DNA of 41,470 nt, taken from positions 1-41,470 of the forward strand of contig JALCRK010000032.1 of the NCBI GenBank assembly GCA_022652485.1. The letters are read 5' to 3'. Positions 34,881 to 41,470 of this stretch are shown here, piece after piece. A model generated the notes under the pieces. That model was given only the letters and a program-made list of their open reading frames with translations, was not told the origin of the DNA and ran no database searches. The stretch is from Sphingobium sp. GTDB lineage: Bacteria > Pseudomonadota > Alphaproteobacteria > Sphingomonadales > Sphingomonadaceae. The translations under genes were made by a program, and so were the position numbers. The first letter of the stretch is position 1. Each line of letters starts with the position of its first letter.

Positions 34881-37316
34881 TCAAGATTTCCGTTTGGTGC
34901 GCAAGGTCGCCTGCGCCGAGGCGGGGTCGTCTGGCCAGTGATGCTTCGGATAGCGCCCGCGCATCTCCTTCGCTACGTCCGACCAGCTCCCGGCCCAGAA
35001 ACCGGGCAGGTCGCTGGTGGTCTGGATCGAGCGGCCCGCGGGCGAGGTGAGGCTGAGGCGGAGCGGCAGGCGGTCCGGCCCGATCGTCGGGTGCGTGGCA
35101 AGGCCGAACAGCGCCTGCACGCGGATCTCGACCTCCGGGCCACCGGGCGCTTCATAGTCGATCGGCGCATCATGCCCCAGAGGCGTCACGAAATGGGCAG
35201 GCGCGAGCGCATCCAACCGTTTGCGCCCCTCCCAGCCGAGCAGGGTTTCGAGCACACCATCGAGCGAGTGCGGATCGATGGCGGCAAGGCGGCGCTTGCC
35301 CGCAAGCAGCGCGGGGAGCCATTGATCCAAAGCGGCAAGCAGCGCGGCATCGCTAAGCTCCTCCACTCCAGCGAACCCGGCGCGGCGGCGGAGCGAGAGC
35401 GCGGCCTTGGACCACGGCAACAGCCCCAGCCCATGCGCCCGCACGCCCTCCAGCAACGCGCGCTCGACCTCGGCGGGGTCGGGCGCGTCGTCGCTGCCGC
35501 TCGCCAGCGTGATTGCGCCCAGCCGCGTCTGGCGCAAGGCCTCGACGCCGCCGGTCTCGGCGCGGAAGCGGACAATGCGCTGGCTGAGGATACGATCCGC
35601 GAACAGGCGCGCCACCTCGGCTTCCTCCAAGGGCGCGGCGAAGAGGATGCGCGCGCCGGACGCCGCGCCCTGTACCTCGCCCACCGCCAGCCATGTCTCG
35701 CGCGCGAGCGGCGAGGCGGGATCGAGGCGGAAGCCCCTGCCTCCGGCGCTGATCCAGTCCGCCCCATCCGCGCCGCGCCGCTTCGCCACCCAATCGGGAA
35801 AGGCAAGCGCGAGGCAGAGGCCAGCGGCGTGCGGCTCGTCGCTATCGTGCGGGGCGCCCTCTCCTACCATATGCGCCCAACGCCCGGCGAGCTTTCGCGC
35901 CGATTGCGCGCGCGCGCCCTTCTCGGTGCGCCAGCGCCGCAGCCGCTCGCCGAGGTCAGCCGAGGGGCCGCCGAGGCCGCGTTCGGAGAGCAAGGCCGCC
36001 ACCTCGGCCGCCGTTCGCGCCAGCCCGAGATCGCGCGCCGCGATCAGCATATGCGCGATGCGCGGCTCCAGCGGGAGCTTCGCGATGGCGCGGCCATGCG
36101 CGGTGATCCCGCCCGCCGCATCGAGCGCGCCCAATGCCGTCAACCTGTTGCGCGCCTCCGCGAGCGAGGCTTGCGGAGGCGGATCGAGCCAGCGCAAGCT
36201 GGCGGGGTCGTTCACGCCCCAGATCAGGCATTCGAGCAGCAGGCCGGAAAGATCGCGCTCCATGATCTCGGGCGGATCATAGGGCGCGAGGCCGCCGGTC
36301 GCGCCTTCTTCCCACAGGCGATAGGCAACGCCTGGCTCCTGCCGCGCCGCCCTTCCTGCGCGCTGGGTCGCCGCCGCCTGACTGACCTTCTCGGTGACGA
36401 GGCGGGTGACGCCCGCCGGGCGGTCATAGCGGGCGCGGCGGGTGAGGCCGCTATCCACCACAATCCGCACGCCCGGCACGGTGAGGCTGGTTTCCGCGAT
36501 GTTGGTAGCGAGGATGAGCTTGCGCCTGCCTTGCGCATCGGGGGCGAGTGCGCGGCGCTGGTCGGCAGGCTCAAGCGAGCCGTGGAGCGCATGGACCGCA
36601 AGACCGGCGATGCCCTCCAGACGCTCCGCCGTGCGGCTGATTTCCGCGACGCCGGGCAGGAAGGCGAGGATATCTCCCCGCGCCTCCTCGGCCAAGGCCC
36701 GCCGCACAGCGGCTGCCATATCGTCCTCGATCCGCTGCTCCGCGCGCCTGCCGATGTGGCGCAGTTCGAGAGGATAGCTGCGCCCCTCGCTCTCCACCAC
36801 TGCGCAGTCGCCCATCAGGCGCGAGAAACGCGCGCCATCGAGCGTCGCGGACATGGCGAGCAGGCGCAGATCAGGCCGCAACGCGCCCTGTACATCAAGC
36901 GCCAGCGCAAGGCCGAAATCGCTGTCGAGGCTGCGCTCATGCACCTCATCGAACAGCACGGCCGAGACGCCGGGCAACTCCGGATCGACCTGAATGCGGT
37001 TGCGGAAGATGCCCTCGGTCAGCACGAGGATGCGGGTCTGCGCGGACTGGCGGCTGTCCATCCGCGTTGCATAGCCGATGGTCTGACCGACGCTCTCCCC
37101 TGCCAGCTCCGCCATGCGCTCGGCAGCGGCGCGCGCGGCGAGGCGGCGGGGCGAGAGCAGCAGGACTTGCCCGGTGCACCAGCCCTCCCCCAGCAGTGCG
37201 GGAGCAACGGCGGTGGTCTTGCCCGCGCCCGGCGGCGCGACCAGCACGGCGCTGCTGCCATCGCGCAGGACCGCCAGCAGATCGGGCAATATGGAGTGGA
37301 CCGGCAGCGCGCTCAT
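34881..37316 (-). CDS. hrpB: ATP-dependent helicase HrpB
   Basis: DEAH-box RNA helicase-like protein of unclear cellular role. The 811-residue length from ATG 37316 is that of HrpB (809 in E. coli). Seen: Walker A APPGAGKTTAVAPALL (about residues 28-43), PRRLAARAAAERM, the DEAH-type box LFDEVHERSLDSD, SATLDGARF, LATNIAETSLTVPGV, and QRAGRAARQEPGVAYRLW, followed by the HA2 domain and the HrpB C-terminal domain with AHFVTPLGHDAPIDYE. The ribosome site is poor; in-frame ATGs up to 37460 lie in the ispB 3' end region and are less likely. It is 43 bases after the polyprenyl synthase gene. Confidence 0.95.
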   Translation of the reverse strand: MSALPVHSILPDLLAVLRDGSSAVLVAPPGAGKTTAVAPALLGEGWCTGQVLLLSPRRLAARAAAERMAELAGESVGQTIGYATRMDSRQSAQTRILVLTEGIFRNRIQVDPELPGVSAVLFDEVHERSLDSDFGLALALDVQGALRPDLRLLAMSATLDGARFSRLMGDCAVVESEGRSYPLELRHIGRRAEQRIEDDMAAAVRRALAEEARGDILAFLPGVAEISRTAERLEGIAGLAVHALHGSLEPADQRRALAPDAQGRRKLILATNIAETSLTVPGVRIVVDSGLTRRARYDRPAGVTRLVTEKVSQAAATQRAGRAARQEPGVAYRLWEEGATGGLAPYDPPEIMERDLSGLLLECLIWGVNDPASLRWLDPPPQASLAEARNRLTALGALDAAGGITAHGRAIAKLPLEPRIAHMLIAARDLGLARTAAEVAALLSERGLGGPSADLGERLRRWRTEKGARAQSARKLAGRWAHMVGEGAPHDSDEPHAAGLCLALAFPDWVAKRRGADGADWISAGGRGFRLDPASPLARETWLAVGEVQGAASGARILFAAPLEEAEVARLFADRILSQRIVRFRAETGGVEALRQTRLGAITLASGSDDAPDPAEVERALLEGVRAHGLGLLPWSKAALSLRRRAGFAGVEELSDAALLAALDQWLPALLAGKRRLAAIDPHSLDGVLETLLGWEGRKRLDALAPAHFVTPLGHDAPIDYEAPGGPEVEIRVQALFGLATHPTIGPDRLPLRLSLTSPAGRSIQTTSDLPGFWAGSWSDVAKEMRGRYPKHHWPDDPASAQATLRTKRKS

Positions 37317-37359
37317 GGCGCCAGCTATGCCCGCGCGCGGGAGAGCGTCAATAGGCCCG

Positions 37360-38373
37360 TCAATATGCTCTGGCGATGGCGAACTCGACTGCCTCGACCA
37401 GAGCATCCTTCGCCTTGCTGGCGGGGAAGATGCCGAGCGCATCGATGGCGCGCTGGCCATAATGGCGGGCGCGGGCGAGCGTGTCGTCGATGGCTCCGGA
37501 GCGCTTCAACAGCTGGGTCGCGTGGGCGAGATCCTCGTCCGACACCTTATGCCCGGCGATGGCGGCACGCCAGAACGCGCGGTCTTCCTCGCTACCGCGC
37601 GCATAAGCGAGGATAACGGGCAGCGTCACCTTACCATCACGGAAATCGTCGCCCACATCCTTGCCCATCGTCGCGCCGTCTGACGCATAATCGATCGCGT
37701 CGTCGGTGATCTGGAACGCGATGCCGAGGAAGCGGCCGTAATTGTCCAGAGCCTGCTCCTGCGCGTCGTCCTTCTCCGCCACTACGGCAGCGATGCGGCA
37801 CGCGGCGGCGAACAGGGCGGCGGTCTTGGCGTTGACGATGTCGAGATATTGCTCTTCGTCGGTATCGATCCGGCGCTGGGCGGAGAGCTGGTTGACCTCA
37901 CCTTCCGCGATGATCGCCGACGCGCCCGCGAGGATTTTCAGCACTTTCAGCGAGCCATCCTCGACCATCAGTTCGAAACTGCGGCTGAACAGGAAATCCC
38001 CCACCAATACGCTGGCGCTGTTGCCCCAGATGATGTTCGCCGTCTTGCGGCCACGGCGCATTCCCGAGCCATCGACGACATCATCATGCAGCAGGGTCGC
38101 GGTGTGGATGAACTCCACGGCTGCCGAGAGCTTGTGGTGCCGCGTGCCCATATACTGGATCAGCCGGGCACAGGCGAGCGTCAGCATCGGCCGCATACGC
38201 TTGCCACCACCCGCGATGAGGTGCCCCGCCAGCTCCGGGATCAGGGGGATGCGGGACTGCATCCGATCCAGGATCACCGCGTTGACGCTGTTCAGATCCT
38301 CCGCGATCAGGTTCATCAGCGGATCGAGAGAGGGCTGTGTGTCGCGGCCGATACGATGGATGCTTGCTGTCAT
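37360..38373 (-). CDS. ispB: Long-chain polyprenyl diphosphate synthase (ubiquinone side chain)
   Basis: Trans-prenyltransferase that extends farnesyl diphosphate with IPP to the octa- or decaprenyl chain of ubiquinone. With ATG 38373 the product has 337 residues. The first Asp-rich motif is LLHDDVVDGSGMRRG and the second is FQITDDAIDYASD; the substrate-binding GGGKRMRPML is present near residue 60. Sphingomonads use ubiquinone-10, so the product is likely decaprenyl diphosphate; chain length cannot be read with confidence, and the symbol is that of the octaprenyl enzyme. It diverges from the chorismate mutase gene. Confidence 0.92.
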   Translation of the reverse strand: MTASIHRIGRDTQPSLDPLMNLIAEDLNSVNAVILDRMQSRIPLIPELAGHLIAGGGKRMRPMLTLACARLIQYMGTRHHKLSAAVEFIHTATLLHDDVVDGSGMRRGRKTANIIWGNSASVLVGDFLFSRSFELMVEDGSLKVLKILAGASAIIAEGEVNQLSAQRRIDTDEEQYLDIVNAKTAALFAAACRIAAVVAEKDDAQEQALDNYGRFLGIAFQITDDAIDYASDGATMGKDVGDDFRDGKVTLPVILAYARGSEEDRAFWRAAIAGHKVSDEDLAHATQLLKRSGAIDDTLARARHYGQRAIDALGIFPASKAKDALVEAVEFAIARAY

Positions 38374-38472
38374 GGCGGCGGATTTACGCCCTCGCACGGC
38401 AAAGGCAAGTCTTAACGCTTGCGTCGGCGCGGCGGTGCGGCAAAAAGGCGCGAGCATGAGGGAGGCAGCACG

Positions 38473-38754
38473 TTGAGCGAATCACTGGAGCATTACCGGC
38501 AGAGCATCGACAATATCGATGCGGCGCTCATCTATATGCTGGCCGAGCGGTTCAAGGTGACGCAGGCGGTGGGCCGCTTCAAGGCGAACAACGCGCTGCC
38601 GCCAGCGGATCCGGGGCGCGAGGAACGCCAGATCGCGCGGCTAAGGCAACTCGCGAGTGATGCCCAGCTCGACCCGGTGTTCGCGGAGAAATTCCTGCGC
38701 TTCATCATCGATGAAGTGATCCGCCATCACCAGCAGATCGCCGATCAGGGATAG
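38473..38754 (+). CDS. Chorismate mutase, AroQ class
   Basis: Catalyses chorismate to prephenate, the entry to phenylalanine and tyrosine synthesis. The 93-residue all-helical product has the AroQ pattern: YRQSIDNIDAALIYMLAERFKVTQAVGRFKA with the active-site Arg and Lys residues, then REERQIARLRQLA and FAEKFLRFIIDEVIRHHQQI. A TTG start at 38473 is chosen because GGAGG lies exactly seven bases upstream; the in-frame ATG at 38419 would add a basic leader overlapping that site. It is a free-standing mutase, not fused to a dehydratase or dehydrogenase. Confidence 0.9.
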   Translation: MSESLEHYRQSIDNIDAALIYMLAERFKVTQAVGRFKANNALPPADPGREERQIARLRQLASDAQLDPVFAEKFLRFIIDEVIRHHQQIADQG

Positions 38755-38770
38755 CCCACGCCTCCCTCCC

Positions 38771-38798
38771 CATCATTCCCGTGAGCGCGGGAGTGACG
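38771..38798. repeat. Half copy of an intergenic palindromic repeat
   Basis: A CATTCCCGTGAGCGCGGGAGTG hairpin-like core with a GTGACG end resembles one arm of the repeat at 29355-29426. It sits between two convergent genes and may end their transcripts. Confidence 0.5.
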
Positions 38799-38808
38799 AA
38801 ACGCGGTG

Positions 38809-39369
38809 TCAGACCGCGTTTTCACCCGCCGCAAGGGAGCGGTTTTCTCCGGCCTCCACATCATCTGCCGGCGCGGTCGAGGTGCGATCGTGAATCACCT
38901 GCGCCATCGCCTCGCCGCTGGCGTTGAGCAGCGGATAGCTGCGCGACTTTTCGATCCATTGCGGCAGGCCGTTTTGCACGCCGAAGAAGAAATGATAGAC
39001 GAGCGAGAAGGCGAGGAACGCGAGCGTCGCGACCACCAGCCCCTTCAATGCGCCAAAGCCCGCGCCCAGCACCCGGTCGACCGGGCCAATCACCGAGGAG
39101 CGCACCCCCTGCCCGATCCTCCCGGCGATGAATTTCCCCGCAATGAAGGTGAGCGCGAACAGACCGACGAACGACAGCAGCGAGGCTGCCGCACCCGCGC
39201 CGATCCATAGACCGGCAAGGTCCGTCACCGGAGCGAGGAACAGGCGCACCGCCAGCACTGCCACGCCCCAGGCGAGGAGCGAAAGAACCTCCTGCACGAA
39301 GCCGCGCATGAAGCCGAATACGGCCATTCCCCCCATCAGCAAAGCCAAGGCCATATCGAGCGCGGTCAT
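38809..39369 (-). CDS. cvpA: CvpA family membrane protein
   Basis: CvpA proteins are inner-membrane proteins named for colicin V production and implicated in envelope homeostasis. The 186-residue product has four predicted helices: MTALDMALALLMGGMAVFGFM, VLSLLAWGVAVLAVRLFLAPV, ASLLSFVGLFALTFIAGKFI and GLVVATLAFLAFSLVYHFFF. The conserved DRVLGAGFGALKG loop is typical of the family. The C-terminal tail is Glu/Asp/Ala-rich and probably cytoplasmic or disordered. It begins nine bases after the radA stop and is presumably cotranscribed with it. Confidence 0.92.
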   Translation of the reverse strand: MTALDMALALLMGGMAVFGFMRGFVQEVLSLLAWGVAVLAVRLFLAPVTDLAGLWIGAGAAASLLSFVGLFALTFIAGKFIAGRIGQGVRSSVIGPVDRVLGAGFGALKGLVVATLAFLAFSLVYHFFFGVQNGLPQWIEKSRSYPLLNASGEAMAQVIHDRTSTAPADDVEAGENRSLAAGENAV

Positions 39370-39378
39370 GCGCCCTCG

Positions 39379-40749
39379 CTAGCCGCGCCCCAGCACCCGG
39401 TCAACATATTGCGCGAGCGTGGTGTAGCGGGAAAGGCGCAGGCCATCCTCCTCGGTGGAAAGATTGGCAGGGACACCCGCTTCCTCGAAGCCGAGCTTGC
39501 GCGCCTCGCGCAGACGCAGCGGCGCGAGCGACACCGGCCGGATCTCGCCCGAGAGCGCGACCTCGCCGAAATAGACCGCGCCGCTTGGCACCGGCCGCTC
39601 GGCAAGCGCCGAGACCAGCGCCGCCGCGACCGCGAGGTCCGCCGCCGGGTCCGCGATTTTATATCCGCCCGCGACATTCAGATAGACCTCGCAATTGGCG
39701 AAACTGAGGCCGCAACGCGCCTCCAGCACCGCGAGCAGCATGGCGAGCCGCCCGCTGTCCCAGCCGACCACGGCGCGGCGCGGCGTCGCCCCGCTTTGCA
39801 GCCGCACGGTCAAGGCCTGGATCTCGACCAGTACCGGGCGCGTACCCTCCAATGCGGGAAACACCGTTGCGCCCGTCACATTCTCGGCGCGGTCAGTGAG
39901 GAACAGCGCGGAAGGATTCGGCACCTGCTCCAGCCCCTGCTCCGCCATCGCGAACACGCCGATCTCGTCAGTGCCGCCGAAGCGGTTCTTGAGCGCGCGG
40001 AGGATGCGATATTGATGGCTGCGCTCCCCCTCGAAGCTCAGCACGGTATCGACCATATGTTCGAGCACGCGCGGCCCGGCGATGCTGCCATCCTTGGTGA
40101 CATGGCCGACGAGCACCAGCGCGGTATTGCACTCCTTGGCGAAGCGGATCAGCTCCTGCGCCGAGGCGCGCACCTGGCTCACGGTGCCGGGCGCGCTGTC
40201 AATGAGGTCACTGTGCATGGTCTGGATCGAGTCGATCACCAGCAGATCCGGCACATCTGCGCCCTGCCCCACAGTCGTCAATATGTCGCGCACCGAGGTC
40301 GCGCTGGCGAGGGAGACGGGCGCATCTCCGAGGCCCAGCCGCCGGGCGCGCAGACGCACCTGATCCGCCGCCTCCTCGCCGCTGATATAGGCGACGCTGT
40401 GGCCCGCACGCGCCATCATCGCGGCGGTCTGGAGCAGCAGCGTCGACTTGCCGATGCCGGGATCGCCGCCGATCAGCGTCACACTCCCCGCAACCATGCC
40501 GCCGCCCAGCGCGCGATCGAACTCGGCAATGCCGGTGGCGGTGCGATCGGGCAGCGCGACCTCGCTGTCCAGCCGCGTCAACACCAGCGCGCGGCCACCC
40601 TTCTGCAGATCATGCTTTGCCGCGAACACCGTGGGCGCGGCTTCCTCGACCAGCGTGTTCCAGCCGCCGCAATCGTCGCACTGCCCCTGCCAGCGCGGCA
40701 ATGTGCCTCCGCACTGCTGGCACACAAATGTCTTTTTCGCCTTCGCCAT
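39379..40749 (-). CDS. radA: DNA repair protein RadA
   Basis: RadA (Sms) is a RecA-like ATPase and helicase for recombination intermediates. The 456-residue product has the N-terminal zinc finger CQQCGGTLPRWQGQCDDC (residues 10-27), the RecA-type core with Walker A GDPGIGKSTL, Walker B LLVIDSIQT and the RadA-specific KNRFGGTDEIGVF (KNRFG) motif, and a Lon-like C-terminal domain. An alphaproteobacterial LexA box (40764-40778) lies 15 bases before the ATG, inside a plausible promoter whose start would fall on the ATG itself, so the gene may be SOS-controlled and leaderless. AAGG is too close to the ATG to be a normal ribosome site. Confidence 0.96.
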   Translation of the reverse strand: MAKAKKTFVCQQCGGTLPRWQGQCDDCGGWNTLVEEAAPTVFAAKHDLQKGGRALVLTRLDSEVALPDRTATGIAEFDRALGGGMVAGSVTLIGGDPGIGKSTLLLQTAAMMARAGHSVAYISGEEAADQVRLRARRLGLGDAPVSLASATSVRDILTTVGQGADVPDLLVIDSIQTMHSDLIDSAPGTVSQVRASAQELIRFAKECNTALVLVGHVTKDGSIAGPRVLEHMVDTVLSFEGERSHQYRILRALKNRFGGTDEIGVFAMAEQGLEQVPNPSALFLTDRAENVTGATVFPALEGTRPVLVEIQALTVRLQSGATPRRAVVGWDSGRLAMLLAVLEARCGLSFANCEVYLNVAGGYKIADPAADLAVAAALVSALAERPVPSGAVYFGEVALSGEIRPVSLAPLRLREARKLGFEEAGVPANLSTEEDGLRLSRYTTLAQYVDRVLGRG

Positions 40750-40755
40750 GCCTTC

Positions 40756-40783
40756 AATATGCAGAACATTTGGAGAACATCAA
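40756..40783 (-). promoter_or_regulatory. radA promoter with embedded LexA (SOS) box
   Basis: On the minus strand GTTC-TCCAAAT-GTTC (40778-40764) matches the alphaproteobacterial LexA direct repeat GTTC-N7-GTTC exactly. It lies between TTGATG (-35, 40783-40778) and CATATT (-10, 40761-40756; 16-base spacer). LexA bound here would block the promoter. The predicted start is at 40749, the first base of the radA ATG. Confidence 0.7.
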
Positions 40784-40843
40784 GGGGAAAAGGCGATCGC
40801 GTGCCCAGAACAGGCAGGCGCGGGGACAGTGGTGGGGGAAGAA

Positions 40844-40920
40844 TGGCGCGCCCGGAACGATTCGAACGTCCGACCCTCAGATTCGTAGTCTGATGCTCTA
40901 TCCAGCTGAGCTACGGGCGC
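40844..40920 (-). tRNA. tRNA-Arg (anticodon ACG)
   Basis: A 77-base cloverleaf on the minus strand: acceptor GCGCCCG with CGGGCGC, D stem GCTC/GAGC, anticodon stem TCAGA/TCTGA with loop CTACGAA, T arm GGACG-TTCGAAT-CGTTC, discriminator G and encoded CCA at 40846-40844. The ACG anticodon is normally deaminated to ICG and reads CGU, CGC and CGA. Confidence 0.97.
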
Positions 40921-41007
40921 GCAGGCCATTTCTGGCGAGGGGCAGTGCCCCTTGGGAGTGCCGCAGATAGAGGGGGCCGCCGGTTCTGGCAACCCCCTTT
41001 TTGCGGT

Positions 41008-41470
41008 TTATTTGCGGGCTTGAAGAGCCGCCTGCGCCGCCGCGAGCCGGGCGATCGGCACGCGATAGGGCGAGGCGGAGACATAATCGAGGCCGGTCTG
41101 CTCGCAGAAGGCGATGGAGGCCGGGTCGCCGCCATGCTCGCCGCAGATACCGAGCTTGATATCCGGGCGCGTCGCCCTGCCCCGCTCCGCCGCGATCTCG
41201 ATCAGCTGGCCGACGCCCTCGATATCGAGGCTGACGAACGGATCGCGCGCGAAGATGCCCTTGTCGACATATTGCGTCAGGAAGCGCCCGGCGTCGTCAC
41301 GGCTGATGCCGATGGTGGTCTGCGTCAGGTCGTTGGTGCCGAAGGAGAAGAATTCGCCCACTTCCGCGATCTCGCCGGCTTTGAGCGCCGCGCGCGGCAG
41401 CTCGATCATCGTGCCGACGAGATAGTCGATGGTCTGGCCACGCTCGGCGAACACGGCCTTCGCGGTGCTG
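41008..41470 (-). CDS. ppdK: Pyruvate, phosphate dikinase, C-terminal part (partial)
   Basis: Interconverts pyruvate, ATP and phosphate with phosphoenolpyruvate, AMP and PPi. The visible last 153 codons are the end of the PEP/pyruvate-binding TIM barrel: [33 protein letters not shown] and the active-site Cys motif [10 protein letters not shown], followed by the terminal [21 protein letters not shown]. The DDAGRFL stretch and the [10 protein letters not shown] form favour PpdK over PEP synthase or PTS enzyme I. The rest of the gene (family length about 890 residues) lies beyond the right edge. Confidence 0.96.
   Translation of the reverse strand, partial: STAKAVFAERGQTIDYLVGTMIELPRAALKAGEIAEVGEFFSFGTNDLTQTTIGISRDDAGRFLTQYVDKGIFARDPFVSLDIEGVGQLIEIAAERGRATRPDIKLGICGEHGGDPASIAFCEQTGLDYVSASPYRVPIARLAAAQAALQARK

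Noticed and set aside
34788..37616. A 942-codon open frame on the plus strand opposite hrpB
   Set aside because: HrpB on the other strand has full-length family identity. The plus frame is a GC-rich shadow, Arg/Ala/His-rich with no recognisable domain and no ribosome site of note.

Overview
The window is a GC-rich chromosomal stretch of an alphaproteobacterium, most likely a member of the Sphingomonadales. The pointers are a SapC-family protein, a mdh-sucD-sucA-sucB-lpd block, a CpdR response regulator, a HrcA/CIRCE-controlled groESL operon, an alphaproteobacterial LexA box (GTTC-N7-GTTC), a circularly permuted two-piece tmRNA with tag ANDNEALALAA, and two genes of the gene-transfer-agent lysis type. 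It is mostly core genome. I see no insertion sequence, integrase, CRISPR array or prophage.

Layout: 1-1100 groEL (3' part outside the window) and groES, with a sigma-32 promoter and CIRCE operator. 1213-3114 signal peptide peptidase SppA. 3135-12682 (minus) a central-metabolism block: sdhB, zapE, mdh, sucD, sucA, sucB, lpdA. 12840-13838 an endolysin and a 3-TM holin. 13854-14526 gamma carbonic anhydrase-like gene and tRNA-Ala(CGC). 14636-16087 RhlE-type helicase. 16218-16768 a RelB/YafQ toxin-antitoxin pair with its own promoter/operator. 16776-19677 a secreted hypothetical protein, an FAD-linked oxidase and SapC. 19820-19965 a well-formed candidate small RNA. 20015-21430 N-formylglutamate amidohydrolase and cpdR. 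21631-23800 BtuB-type receptor behind a cobalamin riboswitch. 23932-29332 a phosphate module: porin diverging from pstSCAB, with PhoB-like boxes between them. 29440-29893 permuted ssrA. 29951-32954 small lipoprotein, mscL, LemA and two TPM-family genes. 33145-38754 NUDIX hydrolase, membrane protein, NDUFS4-like protein, HrpB helicase, polyprenyl synthase, chorismate mutase. 38809-40749 cvpA and radA, radA behind an SOS box. 40844-41470 tRNA-Arg(ACG) and the 3' part of pyruvate phosphate dikinase.

Functionally the minus-strand metabolic genes cover succinate-to-fumarate (SdhB), malate-to-oxaloacetate, 2-oxoglutarate-to-succinyl-CoA and the succinyl-CoA ligase alpha subunit; sucC and sdhA are not in the window. 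The stretches of more than 300 bases without a protein gene are all accounted for: 907-1212 holds the groESL promoter/operator; 19678-20014 holds a terminator and the sRNA candidate; 23521-23931 holds the riboswitch and two hairpins; 29333-29950 holds a palindromic repeat and the tmRNA gene.

The most interesting items are the sRNA candidate with an anti-Shine-Dalgarno TCCTCCC stretch, the LexA box and apparent leaderless start of radA, the internal duplication in PstB, the shortened YafQ-like toxin, the isolated lysis pair, and the thrice-repeated loop motif in the tmRNA coding piece.
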